This document shows, one piece after another, positions 18,029 to 27,212 of a stretch of 64,000 nt of DNA. The number at the start of each line of letters is the position of its first letter. Within the stretch, counting starts at the first letter, position 1. The notes beneath the pieces are model-generated. The model did no database searches and had not been told where the DNA came from. It saw nothing but the letters and a program-made list of their open reading frames with translations. Source of the stretch: JAZKBN01 sp040388605 (lineage in GTDB: Bacteria > Bacteroidota > Bacteroidia > Cytophagales > Flexibacteraceae); NCBI GenBank assembly GCA_040388605.1, contig JAZKBN010000016.1:62001-126000 (forward strand). Reading direction: 5' to 3'. The position numbers and the translations under genes were made by a program.

Positions 18029-19027
18029 ATGAAAGAACTAATCGAGGGCTTTGCTGCCCAGTTAGAAGTTGCCTTAGGAATAGCTGCCAATGCTAAGCTG
18101 CGCACTTCCGGAAACACCATTACAAACATAGTTGTTGCCGGTATGGGCGGTTCAGGCATAGGCGGAAACCTGCTTACTTCCTGGGTTTTCGACGACTGCA
18201 AAGTACCCGTTACCGTAAGCAAAAGCTACGACATACCTGGTTTTACCGGCCCGAACACTTTGTTTCTTGCCTGCTCATACTCAGGCAATACCGAGGAAAC
18301 CACTGCTGCTGCTGAAAAAGCAGTTCAGGCAGGCGCTTATGTGGTTGCTATAACCGGCGGCGGTAAAATGTTGCAGCTTACTGAAAAATACGGCCTCGAT
18401 GTGGTTGTAATACCAAGCCATGCCAACAGCCCCCGCGCCAGCATAGGCTACTCATTTGTGCAGCTGCTGAACATCCTGAATTTCCATGGCCTTACCCCCG
18501 CTAACCGCCTCAATGAAATTCAGGCTGCCATTGACCTGATTAAATCAGACGAAACTGCTTTAAAGGCTGAAGCTGAGCTGCTTGCCGGTAAGCTTCAGGG
18601 CAAACTGGGCATTTTCTACGGCGATACTAAATTCGACGGCGTATTGCTGCGTAACCTGCAGCAAATTGCAGAAAACGGAAAACAGCTTAGCCACTACAAT
18701 GTATTCCCTGAAATGAATCACAACGAGCTTGTTGGATGGGATTACCCAAGGGTAGCGTTCGAGAATTCAGTAACAGTACTGCTTCGTTCTTCATTTGATC
18801 ACCCGCGCACCTCTATACGTATGGATGTTTGCGAGGAAATTTTCAAAAAACACAGTCCTGAAGTTTATACCCTTACTGCCAAAGGAGATTCATTTATAAC
18901 CCAAAGCATTTACGTAATTCATCTCCTTGACTGGGCATCTTACTACCTGGCTGTTTTGAACAATGTTGACCCTTTCCCGGTTGAAGTTATTAACTTCCTG
19001 AAAGAAGAATTGTCGAAACACGCTTAA
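18029..19027 (+). CDS. Bifunctional phosphoglucose/phosphomannose isomerase
   Basis: Cytoplasmic isomerase linking glucose-6-P, fructose-6-P and mannose-6-P. It has the N-terminal SIS domain with GMGGSGIGGN (38-47) and SYSGNTEET (83-91) for the sugar phosphate, and the C-terminal part typical of the fused PGI/PMI family, including PEMNHNELVGW (about 231-241) with the catalytic Glu and His. Length (332 aa) fits the family, known in archaea and several bacterial phyla. It precedes lipB by 30 bp on the same strand. Confidence 0.88.
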   Translation: MKELIEGFAAQLEVALGIAANAKLRTSGNTITNIVVAGMGGSGIGGNLLTSWVFDDCKVPVTVSKSYDIPGFTGPNTLFLACSYSGNTEETTAAAEKAVQAGAYVVAITGGGKMLQLTEKYGLDVVVIPSHANSPRASIGYSFVQLLNILNFHGLTPANRLNEIQAAIDLIKSDETALKAEAELLAGKLQGKLGIFYGDTKFDGVLLRNLQQIAENGKQLSHYNVFPEMNHNELVGWDYPRVAFENSVTVLLRSSFDHPRTSIRMDVCEEIFKKHSPEVYTLTAKGDSFITQSIYVIHLLDWASYYLAVLNNVDPFPVEVINFLKEELSKHA

Positions 19028-19057
19028 TCGGCAAATTCAACAGGTTGTTAAAACCTC

Positions 19058-19789
19058 ATGCAAGCTTTTAAGAATACCGAAGTAACACTGCTTAAACCAG
19101 GTCTTATTGAATACGGTAAGGCCTGGGATTGGCAGGAATCTGTTTTAAAGGAAGTAGTAAAAATAAAGGTTGACAATCGGTCACTTTTGCCTGAAGACCA
19201 GGTTCCTACACCTAATTTCCTGATTTTTTGCCGACACCCGAATGTATTTACCCTTGGTAAAAGCGGGCACGAAGAAAATTTATTAGCGGATGCCGATTTT
19301 ATGGCAGCAAGAGATGCCGTATTTTTTAAAAGCAACCGCGGTGGTGATATTACTTATCACGGCCCCGGCCAACTGGTAGGCTACCCTATACTGGACCTTG
19401 AAAATTTCTTTACAGATATTCATAAATACATGCGGTATCTCGAGGAGGTTATTATTCTTACCTGCGCGGAATATGGCCTTAATGCCGGTCGTGTGGATGG
19501 CCAAACGGGAGTGTGGGTAGATGGGATGCGAAAAATTTGCGCCTTCGGGGTAAGAACAAGCCGATGGGTTACCATGCACGGCTTTGCCTTGAATATTAAT
19601 ACCGATTTAAGCTATTTCAGCATGATAGTCCCTTGTGGCATTACCGACAAGGGGGTAACATCATTACAAAATGAGCTTGGCAGGTATATTGATGAAGCAG
19701 AAACTGAAAAAATAGTTCTTCAAAAGTTTGAACAGGTCTTCGGTATGAAAATTAAAGAAGGTATATCACCGGATGTTGTACCGGTATAA
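19058..19789 (+). CDS. lipB: Octanoyltransferase LipB
   Basis: Transfers octanoate from ACP to lipoyl domains, the first step of lipoate assembly. RGGDITYHGPGQLVGYP (94-110) is the family signature; the catalytic Lys lies in RKICAFGV and the catalytic Cys in VPCGITDKG. Length (243 aa) is normal. It directly follows the PGI/PMI gene and is convergent with rsgA, leaving a gap of only 14 bp. lipA is not in the window. Confidence 0.94.
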   Translation: MQAFKNTEVTLLKPGLIEYGKAWDWQESVLKEVVKIKVDNRSLLPEDQVPTPNFLIFCRHPNVFTLGKSGHEENLLADADFMAARDAVFFKSNRGGDITYHGPGQLVGYPILDLENFFTDIHKYMRYLEEVIILTCAEYGLNAGRVDGQTGVWVDGMRKICAFGVRTSRWVTMHGFALNINTDLSYFSMIVPCGITDKGVTSLQNELGRYIDEAETEKIVLQKFEQVFGMKIKEGISPDVVPV

Positions 19790-19803
19790 GCAATCTTTAT
19801 TTT

Positions 19804-20727
19804 TTATCGCCTGTTATCTTCGCCATGCAGCATGCTGATATAGCTGCTATAGCGGGTTTCCGATATACTGCCCTGCTCTACGGCATCTTTAACTGCACAG
19901 GCCGGTTCATTATCATGCAGGCAGTTGTGGTATCGGCATTTATTCAGGAGTGCACGCATTTCAGGGAAGTAATGCCCGAGCACTTCCGGGGAAACATCCT
20001 GCATCCCGAATTCTTTAATGCCGGGCGTGTCGATTATAAAGGTATCAATGTCGAGGCTGAACATTTCGGCGAAGGTTGTTGTGTGCTTGCCCTTATTGGC
20101 AAAGGTTGAAACTTCACCCGTTTTCTGGGTAAGCCCCGGCGACATGGTATTCAACAGGCTTGATTTACCTACCCCGCTGTGGCCCGAAAACAGAGCGGTT
20201 TTACCTTGTATTTTTTCTCTTAGTGCCTCAATACCTATATTTTCAGTAGCAGAAACTGCCAGTGTTTCATAACCTGCGCCGTGGTAAATATCCTCAAGCT
20301 CGGTTAAGACTTCTTTATGGCCCTCGCTGAGCAAATCGTACTTATTAAAAACCACCAGCGCCGGAATACGGAAAGATTCAGCGCTTACCAGGAACCGATC
20401 AATAAAACCGGTAGAAGTACGCGGCATGAATAATGATGCCACCAAAACAGCGATATCGATATTAGACGCAATTAAATGCCCCTGCCCGGTTCGGTGCACC
20501 GATTTTCGTATAATATAGTTTTGCCTGGGTTCAATACCGTTAATGAGTACTATATCATCTGTTTCGGAATCATACTCATAGCTTACATTGTCTCCTACGG
20601 TAATCGGGTTGGTGGTTCCGCCGCCGCCCTGCCGGAATTTACCACGCAGGCGACCTTTCAGCACAGTTCCGTCTTCTGCAACCACATCGTACCAGCTGCC
20701 TGTGCTCCTTATTATTTTTCCGCGCAT
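19804..20727 (-). CDS. rsgA: Ribosome small-subunit-dependent GTPase A (RsgA)
   Basis: Circularly permuted GTPase that helps the 30S subunit mature. Domain order: OB fold (about 1-75), permuted GTPase with NKYDLL (G4, 128-133) before GHSGVGKS (G1, 182-189) and DTPG (G3, 233-236), then a zinc knuckle with Cys264, Cys269, His271 and Cys277. Length (307 aa) is normal. It is divergent from the phosphoribosyltransferase gene. Confidence 0.94.
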   Translation of the reverse strand: MRGKIIRSTGSWYDVVAEDGTVLKGRLRGKFRQGGGGTTNPITVGDNVSYEYDSETDDIVLINGIEPRQNYIIRKSVHRTGQGHLIASNIDIAVLVASLFMPRTSTGFIDRFLVSAESFRIPALVVFNKYDLLSEGHKEVLTELEDIYHGAGYETLAVSATENIGIEALREKIQGKTALFSGHSGVGKSSLLNTMSPGLTQKTGEVSTFANKGKHTTTFAEMFSLDIDTFIIDTPGIKEFGMQDVSPEVLGHYFPEMRALLNKCRYHNCLHDNEPACAVKDAVEQGSISETRYSSYISMLHGEDNRR

Positions 20728-20852
20728 CGGTATTGTATAATTTCCACAAATTTACGTTCCGCATTGTTATCTGAAAAGTTTAAATTGCGTGTCCTGAGTA
20801 TAAAGATGCCTTCTTTTTGAAGCGCAACAGTAAATATCAGGGGTAATATCAC

Positions 20853-21380
20853 ATGGCTGATTCTGAAAACATAACGAAACACGACAACCTGATTCTTACA
20901 TCGGAACAGATAAAGCAAAAAATCCGACGGATTGCATGGGAAATTCATGAACGAAATTTCAGGTCGGGAGATTTGGCTGTTGTGGGCATTGCCAGTGAAG
21001 GCCGCGTTTTTGCCGGCAAGCTGGCCGATGAGCTAAGCGTAATTACAGGCAGAAACATTGCCTGCTTAACCCTTAAGCTCGACAAGCATGCCACACGTCT
21101 GCCCCAAATTGAGCTTGATATGCCTGTGGATTCGCTGGAGAACAAAACCATAATTCTAACCGACGACGTATTGAATTCAGGCAGAACCCTGCTTTATGCC
21201 CTCAGCGGATTCCTGCGCCTGCACCTGAGCAAGGTTCAAACTGCTGTAATTGTTGAACGAAGCCACAGGCAGTTCCCTATTGCTGCAGATTATGTTGGCC
21301 ACTCACTAAGTACAACAGTAGGCGAGCATGTTGATGTCAGAATAGATTCTGAAGGCAATATGTCGGCGTATCTGAATTAA
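20853..21380 (+). CDS. Phosphoribosyltransferase, PyrR-like
   Basis: Type I phosphoribosyltransferase (175 aa). ILTDDVLNSGRTLL is the PRPP-binding loop with the Asp-Asp pair, and VVGIASEGRVFA matches the pyrophosphate-contact loop. Overall resemblance is to PyrR, a uracil phosphoribosyltransferase that can also regulate pyrimidine genes, but no pyr gene or leader attenuator is adjacent. Substrate base is not shown. It precedes comEC by 29 bp on the same strand. Confidence 0.7.
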   Translation: MADSENITKHDNLILTSEQIKQKIRRIAWEIHERNFRSGDLAVVGIASEGRVFAGKLADELSVITGRNIACLTLKLDKHATRLPQIELDMPVDSLENKTIILTDDVLNSGRTLLYALSGFLRLHLSKVQTAVIVERSHRQFPIAADYVGHSLSTTVGEHVDVRIDSEGNMSAYLN

Positions 21381-21409
21381 TTGATGTAGTCTATTATTGA
21401 GCCCGAAAA

Positions 21410-23596
21410 TTGCAAGCACGGAGTCCTGAACCATTTTTGCGTTTTTCGGTTGCGCTTGTGGCCGGCATTGTGTTGCAGCAGCAAATGCAGTTAGCATTCG
21501 CATTTTGGATTTATGCAGGCGCATTCAGCTTTTTTATTTTCCTGCTGAGCTATGGTAAATCTTTTAGTCGATTAGATTCTTACAGGGCTGTTTCCGGTAT
21601 TGGCGCCTTATTTTTTCTTATTTCTGCCGGGGCTGTTAATTTATACCTGCATACCCCTGAAAACAATCCTGGCTTTTTTAAACCGGGTGAGGGTGAGAAA
21701 ATTTCTGCCTGGACAGGTATTGCAGACAGGCAGCCGGAAAATTATAAGACATATACCCGCTGCGTATTTAAGTTAAACAGGGTTTTAAAAAACAATAAAT
21801 GGATTTCAACCAATGGTAATGTATTGGTTTATACACCATCAGGAAACCAAATCAAAGATTCCTCTGTGAGCAATCCTGCTCTGAAAACCTATATACCAAG
21901 TAAAGCCGGGCAATACGAGTATGGAACGGAAATACTGTTTTTCGGAACGCCAAAGGCATTCAGCAGGCCTTTAAACCCCTATGAATTCGACAAAAAGGCA
22001 CACTATACAAAACAGGGAATCAGCTACACCTTTAATGCCCAAGCAGGACAATTCAAGCTGCTTGGCAGTAAGCCTGCTAACATCATAAAGGAAAACGCCT
22101 ATAGGCTTGCCGGAGAATGCAATAATTTGCTGAAACAGGCCCTTTCCGGAAATGAATATGGGGCCGCAGCGGCCCTGCTGTTGGGCGTTCGAGACGGGTT
22201 AAGCCCGGAGATTAAGAAAAACTATTCGGATGCCGGGGCCATGCATGTGTTGGCTGTATCGGGTATGCACGTTGCGGTGCTGTTCAGCATCGTATTTTTT
22301 GCCTTTGGCAAAGTGAGCGGCCATACCGGAAGAAAAGTTATTTATGGCCTGTGCTTAATATCAGCAGTGTGGTTTTATGCCTTTTTTACCGGCGGCAGTC
22401 CCTCGGTTTTGCGTGCGGCTCTTATGTTCAGCATTGTAATTATAGCAGACATTACAGGCAGAGAGCAAAACACATTGAACACTTTAAGCGCAACAGCCTT
22501 TATTTTACTTTGCCTCGACCCCTCGGTACTGTTCGATGCCGGTGCACAGCTAAGTTTTTTAGCGGTAGCCGGTATTGTTACCCTGATGCCATTCACCGAT
22601 TCATTTTTAGAGTCAAAAGCATGGATACCTAAGCTGTTTTATACATCATTATTCTGCTCACTCTTTGCAACACTTTTTACTTTTCCTTTATCGCTTTACT
22701 ACTTCCACCAATTCCCTAACTTATTTTGGTTAAGTAACCTGTTTATTGTGCCTGCAAGCAATTTAAGCCTATGCCTGGGCATGCTGTTTTTATTGCTGCA
22801 TGCAGTACCGGTAATGGGTACTTTTTTGGCCCTTTTATTAAAATGGAGCATTTTATTAAGTAATTGGCTTTGCACTGCTTTTGCTGCCCTGCCTTATTCG
22901 GTTACAAATAATCTTTGGCTTACAAGGCTTGAATGCATTGCCGTTTTTGCTGCCGTAGCTGCACTCGTAGGGCTTTATAAGTATAAGAAATTCAATTATA
23001 TATGGTTTTGCTTAATGGCTTGCGGCTTACTTGCTTTCAGCAGGTTGAACCATGAAATTGAAAATGCTGATATAAGTGAAATTTGGGTTTATAATATTCC
23101 GGGTAAGTCTGAAATTAGATTGAATTCAGCAGGAAAATCAGCCTCATTGCTTCCCGCTTATATTTCTGAAATGCAAAATATAATACATAGAAAGCAATCA
23201 GGTTGGTCTGTACCTATGCAGGTACAAAACCACCTGGTTGCATCAGGAATGGTTGACTGCGCTAAGCCTGACCCCAATATTGAGAGCTTGGTAAAGCACA
23301 GCCCTGACAGCCTGTACAGCATAGTTGTATGGCAGAATAAAACAACGATATTGCTTCATAAATGGATACCGAAAAACTATAAAGCAAGCAAACCCATTAA
23401 GGCTGATTACCTTATTGTGATGAACAATTCTGTATATAACCCGGAGTGGCTAAGAGAAAAGTTCAGTTTCGATACGCTCATAACCGACGGCAGCAACAGC
23501 CCGAATAGGGCTGCTAAAATTGAAGAGTTTTGCAGGGTCCAAAATCTGAATTATATTAATACACAGGTTCAGGGAGCGTTTTGCATTAAGCCATAA
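21410..23596 (+). CDS. comEC: ComEC/Rec2-family DNA uptake channel
   Basis: Inner-membrane protein that passes single-stranded DNA into the cell during natural transformation. The N-terminal part has three hydrophobic segments and an OB-like domain; the competence core has GVRDGLSPEIK and MHVLAVSGMHVAVL followed by many helices. The last 170 residues (from about 545) correspond to the metallo-beta-lactamase domain of longer ComEC proteins but lack its His/Asp metal motifs. The only in-frame start after the upstream stop is TTG 21410. It is convergent with miaA, 6 bp apart. Confidence 0.85.
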   Translation: MQARSPEPFLRFSVALVAGIVLQQQMQLAFAFWIYAGAFSFFIFLLSYGKSFSRLDSYRAVSGIGALFFLISAGAVNLYLHTPENNPGFFKPGEGEKISAWTGIADRQPENYKTYTRCVFKLNRVLKNNKWISTNGNVLVYTPSGNQIKDSSVSNPALKTYIPSKAGQYEYGTEILFFGTPKAFSRPLNPYEFDKKAHYTKQGISYTFNAQAGQFKLLGSKPANIIKENAYRLAGECNNLLKQALSGNEYGAAAALLLGVRDGLSPEIKKNYSDAGAMHVLAVSGMHVAVLFSIVFFAFGKVSGHTGRKVIYGLCLISAVWFYAFFTGGSPSVLRAALMFSIVIIADITGREQNTLNTLSATAFILLCLDPSVLFDAGAQLSFLAVAGIVTLMPFTDSFLESKAWIPKLFYTSLFCSLFATLFTFPLSLYYFHQFPNLFWLSNLFIVPASNLSLCLGMLFLLLHAVPVMGTFLALLLKWSILLSNWLCTAFAALPYSVTNNLWLTRLECIAVFAAVAALVGLYKYKKFNYIWFCLMACGLLAFSRLNHEIENADISEIWVYNIPGKSEIRLNSAGKSASLLPAYISEMQNIIHRKQSGWSVPMQVQNHLVASGMVDCAKPDPNIESLVKHSPDSLYSIVVWQNKTTILLHKWIPKNYKASKPIKADYLIVMNNSVYNPEWLREKFSFDTLITDGSNSPNRAAKIEEFCRVQNLNYINTQVQGAFCIKP

Positions 23597-23602
23597 GTAC
23601 TG

Positions 23603-24577
23603 TTATACAGCTTCCCCAATCACCAAATCAACATAGTTAATAATTTCCTCTGCCTGTGCAGGTGCGAACCATTTCATTTTTTCATCTTTATTAAACCAGG
23701 TAAGCTGGCGCTTGGCATACCTGCGGGTATTTTGCTTTATCATGCCGATGGCTGTTTCATAATTGCTATGGCCGTCGAAATAATTAAAAATTTCTGAATA
23801 ACCTACCGTCTGCAATGGAACTAAATTGCGGCTTGGGTAAAGGCTTAATGCCTCTGCTTCCTGCCCTGCCTGCATCATTAAATCTACCCGGGTATCAATG
23901 CGGGCATAAAGCTCCGGCCTGGGCAGGTTGAGGCCAATTTTTATAATATTAAAAGGCCGAGGAGGTTTTTCAAGGCCCAGAAAGGTTGAATAGGGCATGC
24001 CGGTGGCTATGCAAACTTCCAAAGCCCGCATCATTCTCTGTGGGTTTGAAGTATCAACTTTGCTGTAATATTCAGGATCTTTCTCTTTAAGCAGGTTTTG
24101 CAGGGCAATTACGCCATAGGCCTCAAAAAGGTTTTGCAGTTCTGTTCTTACATGTTCAGGTGAAGAAGGAACATTATCAAGCCCTTCGCAAACAGCCTTA
24201 ATATACATGCCGCTGCCGCCGGTGAGTATGAGTAAATTATGCTTTTCAAATAATGTATCTATGAGCGCTAAGGCTTCATCGGCATATTGCCCGGCATTTA
24301 ATGGATTATGAATACTGTGCGATGCCACAAAATGATGGGTTACACCCTGCATTTCCCCGGGTGTAGGACGTGCGGTACCAATCAGCATTTCTTTATAAAA
24401 CTGCCTTGCGTCGGCCGAAATAACCTCAGTTTTATAGTGTTGCGCAAGCTTTACGCAAAGGGCTGTTTTGCCTACAGCTGTAGGGCCGGCTATAACCAAT
24501 AAGGTTTTAGGACCTGCTTTTCCGCTTTCAGTGGCTGAAGGTATTTCATGCTCCGCCATATTTTCATAATCCTGCAT
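23603..24577 (-). CDS. miaA: tRNA dimethylallyltransferase MiaA
   Basis: Adds the dimethylallyl group to A37 of tRNAs reading UNN codons. P-loop GPTAVGKTAL (31-40), SADARQFYKEMLIGTARP with the catalytic Asp/Arg, GGSGMYIKA and the C-terminal YAKRQLTWF are all characteristic. Length (324 aa) is normal with a short N-terminal extension before the P-loop. Its ATG follows the dtd stop codon with no spacing (TAA then ATG), so the two are almost certainly translated from one mRNA. Confidence 0.94.
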   Translation of the reverse strand: MQDYENMAEHEIPSATESGKAGPKTLLVIAGPTAVGKTALCVKLAQHYKTEVISADARQFYKEMLIGTARPTPGEMQGVTHHFVASHSIHNPLNAGQYADEALALIDTLFEKHNLLILTGGSGMYIKAVCEGLDNVPSSPEHVRTELQNLFEAYGVIALQNLLKEKDPEYYSKVDTSNPQRMMRALEVCIATGMPYSTFLGLEKPPRPFNIIKIGLNLPRPELYARIDTRVDLMMQAGQEAEALSLYPSRNLVPLQTVGYSEIFNYFDGHSNYETAIGMIKQNTRRYAKRQLTWFNKDEKMKWFAPAQAEEIINYVDLVIGEAV

Positions 24578-25030
24578 TTAAACCTTTATCTTGCTGTCGA
24601 TTATTATGGTAAGCGGACCATCGTTCACCAGTGAAACTTTCATATCGGCCCCGAACACACCTGTTTGAATTTTTTGCCCGGCTTCAAGCTCAAGGGAAAG
24701 TATGAACTTCTCATATAACGGAATGGCAATAGAGGGCGGTGCTGCCTCAATAAATGAAGGCCTGTTGCCTTTTTTGGTGCTTGCGTGCAGGCTGAACTGG
24801 CTTACCAATAAAATTTCACCGGAAACTGCCTTTAAATCAAGGTTCATTTTGCCTTCAGCATCCTGAAAAATGCGCATGGAAGCTATTTTGCGGCTTAACC
24901 ATTGAATGTCTTCATCGGTATCGGTATGAGTAATGCCAAGCAGAACCAGGAAACCTATTCCTATTTCAGCACGAAGTTTACCGTCAATTTTTACGGATGC
25001 TTCTGAAACTCTCTGTACAACTGCAATCAT
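24578..25030 (-). CDS. dtd: D-aminoacyl-tRNA deacylase
   Basis: Hydrolyses D-amino acids from mischarged tRNA. The conserved start MIAVVQRVSEASVKIDG, the motif SQFSLHAS and the C-terminal NDGPLTI (the cross-subunit Gly-Pro motif) are present. I chose ATG 25030, which gives the usual 150 residues; ATG 25084 would add 18 residues before the conserved start. Co-transcribed with miaA directly downstream. Confidence 0.93.
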   Translation of the reverse strand: MIAVVQRVSEASVKIDGKLRAEIGIGFLVLLGITHTDTDEDIQWLSRKIASMRIFQDAEGKMNLDLKAVSGEILLVSQFSLHASTKKGNRPSFIEAAPPSIAIPLYEKFILSLELEAGQKIQTGVFGADMKVSLVNDGPLTIIIDSKIKV

Positions 25031-25101
25031 ATTAGCCGGTCCGGCAGCTTTATTAAAGGGCATAATTACCCTTTGCTGCTTCAATAATGAATTTTGAAGG
25101 C

Positions 25102-25109
25102 CAAAGTTA
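25102..25109 (-). promoter_or_regulatory. Probable -7 box for dtd-miaA
   Basis: TAACTTTG on the minus strand matches TAnnTTTG and would give a leader of about 65 nt before the chosen dtd ATG. No clear -33 element is seen. Confidence 0.35.
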
Positions 25110-25123
25110 ATATCTTCGCAGCC

Positions 25124-26434
25124 ATGACCATATTGTTAGTAATCGTTTTTTGCCTTGGTTACCTCGCCATTGTGTTTGAGCATCAGCTTGAAATTAATAA
25201 AGCGGCAGCCGCTTTGGTTACAGGTATTTTATGCTGGACCGTTTTAGGCACTTTTCAACCTGCAGCTTCAGAAGCCGGCTTAATGGCACCGAGTGGTCAT
25301 ACCGGAAATAATTTCATCGCAGCTTTGCCGCACCATGTTGTTTCTGCAGCTGAAATCCTGTTCTTTCTTTTAGGAGCCATGACCATTGTGGAGGTTATAG
25401 ATGCCCATAAAGGTTTCGCTATTCTTACCAATCGAATCAGGACCCGCAATATCAGGCAATTGCTTTGGATTGTAGGTATAGCTACTTTCTTTCTTTCAGC
25501 AGTGCTCGATAACCTGACAACGGCCATTGTAATGGCATCTTTAATCAGGAAGCTTATTCCGGGCAAGGAGCTTCGACTTACATTTGCCGGCGCAGTAATT
25601 ATTGCAGCAAACGCAGGCGGGGCCTGGAGCCCCATAGGCGACGTGACCACAACCATGCTTTGGATTGGCGGGCAAATAAGCGCAGAAGGCATTATGCGTA
25701 TCCTTATTTTACCCTCATTAGTAAGCCTTGCCATTCCCTTACTTTGGTTTACATTTAAACTAAAGGGACAGATACCCGAAGTACCCTTTGCAGAAACCCA
25801 GGTAAAGGCACCTAAGGGCGCAAATATTTTCCTTTTATCCGGCTTAGGCGGGCTTGTATTGGTACCTGTTTTCAAAACACTTACCGGCTTGCCCCCCTTT
25901 ATGGGCGTTTTATTAGCCCTCGGCATTGTGTGGCTTATTGCCGATATTCTCCATAAAAAATCAGAGCCTGAAACAAGGAAAAAATACTCTGCAGCCGAAG
26001 CCCTGTCGAGAACCGATACGGCAAGCATACTTTTCTTCTTCGGCATCCTATTGGCCATTGGCGCCCTTGAAACCCCGGGTCTCTTAAAAAATGCTGCCGA
26101 ATGGCTCAACGGCAGCATTGGAAACCAGGATGTTATTGTAATAGCTATTGGCCTCTTATCGGCCATAATAGATAATGTGCCCCTGGTGGCTGCCTGCATG
26201 GGCATGTACGACCCTGCTCTATACCAAACCGATCATAAACTTTGGGAATTCATTGCCTATTGCGCCGGAACAGGCGGCAGCGTGCTGATTATTGGCTCAG
26301 CTGCCGGGGTGGCAGTAATGGGCATGGAAAAAATTGATTTCGGAACCTATATGAAAAAAATAAGCCTGCCGGCGCTTGTTGGTTATTTGGCGGGGGCAGG
26401 CGCATATTTAGCGTTATATAGCGTAATACATTAA
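25124..26434 (+). CDS. nhaD: Na+/H+ antiporter, NhaD family
   Basis: Polytopic inner-membrane transporter (436 aa, about 12 helices) that exports sodium in exchange for protons. Family motifs: SAVLDNLTTAIV (about 125-136), NAGGAWSPIGDVTTTM (about 163-178) and IIDNVPLVAACMGMY in the second half, with Asp residues expected to bind the ion. I chose ATG 25124 (MTILLVIVF); an upstream TTG at 25094 would add 10 residues. It is divergent from dtd and convergent with msrA. Confidence 0.88.
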   Translation: MTILLVIVFCLGYLAIVFEHQLEINKAAAALVTGILCWTVLGTFQPAASEAGLMAPSGHTGNNFIAALPHHVVSAAEILFFLLGAMTIVEVIDAHKGFAILTNRIRTRNIRQLLWIVGIATFFLSAVLDNLTTAIVMASLIRKLIPGKELRLTFAGAVIIAANAGGAWSPIGDVTTTMLWIGGQISAEGIMRILILPSLVSLAIPLLWFTFKLKGQIPEVPFAETQVKAPKGANIFLLSGLGGLVLVPVFKTLTGLPPFMGVLLALGIVWLIADILHKKSEPETRKKYSAAEALSRTDTASILFFFGILLAIGALETPGLLKNAAEWLNGSIGNQDVIVIAIGLLSAIIDNVPLVAACMGMYDPALYQTDHKLWEFIAYCAGTGGSVLIIGSAAGVAVMGMEKIDFGTYMKKISLPALVGYLAGAGAYLALYSVIH

Positions 26435-26472
26435 AAACTATCTGTATTATTCAGGCAAGCATGGCATGGTAA

Positions 26473-27066
26473 TTACATACCGCAATGTGTTTTGCCTCTT
26501 TTTTCGTTGTATTGCTGGTGGTATTCTTCCGCGCGATAGAATGTTTCGGCCGGCAAAATTTGGGTAACAATTGGGTTACGCCATTTGCCTGATTTGGCCA
26601 ATGCATCGCGCGAAGCAATGGCTTCTGTATGCTGGGCTTCACCGGTATAATATATGGCAGAACGGTACTGGCTGCCAAAATCAGGGCCCTGCCTGTTAAG
26701 GGTAGTAGGGTTATGGTTTTCCCAAAACACCTCCAAAAGCTTGCTATAGCTTATTTTTGAAGGGTCGTAGGTTACTTCAACGGCTTCTGCATGCCCCGTT
26801 TCATCGGTACATACCGAACGGTAATCAGGGTTTTTCATTTTGCCGCCGGTGTACCCTACCTGGGTGAAGGTAACACCTTTAAGGGCTCTGAAAGTACTTT
26901 CAACACCCCAGAAGCAGCCGGCAGCAAAAACTGCCTTTTCTGTTTTTTCAGGAGATTCGGCTACGGTGGCGCCGGTAGTGGGTTTTAAAGGTTCAGGCGA
27001 GAATAAACTCATGGCTATAAATGCGGTAAATAACAATGCCGCACAGGCCAAAACAGGTTTTAACAT
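26473..27066 (-). CDS. msrA: Exported peptide methionine sulfoxide reductase A
   Basis: Reduces methionine-S-sulfoxide in oxidised proteins. The catalytic motif GCFWG (Cys51) and GYTGG are clear, followed by the family's HNPTT, QYRSAIYY and HQQYNEK regions and a C-terminal HCGM whose Cys may act in thiol relay. Residues 1-22 form a hydrophobic signal or anchor, then a polar linker to residue 45, so this copy probably works in the periplasm. No MsrB domain is fused. Confidence 0.93.
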   Translation of the reverse strand: MLKPVLACAALLFTAFIAMSLFSPEPLKPTTGATVAESPEKTEKAVFAAGCFWGVESTFRALKGVTFTQVGYTGGKMKNPDYRSVCTDETGHAEAVEVTYDPSKISYSKLLEVFWENHNPTTLNRQGPDFGSQYRSAIYYTGEAQHTEAIASRDALAKSGKWRNPIVTQILPAETFYRAEEYHQQYNEKRGKTHCGM

Positions 27067-27212
27067 GATTGGCTATTGTTTATTGGTTTGAAACAGCTAT
27101 TTGTATCTATATACGAATGTAGCTCAATACCGGATTTGGCAAAAATCGATCCTTTTGAAAAAAAATTAAAAAAGCTGCAAAGTCCTGCCAATATGTGTAC
27201 AGGCACGAATTT

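Noticed and set aside
25297..26205. 302-residue minus-strand frame over nhaD
   Set aside because: Antisense to a clear NhaD transporter; composition (Ser, Pro, Met, Ala) is what the complement of a hydrophobic protein gives.
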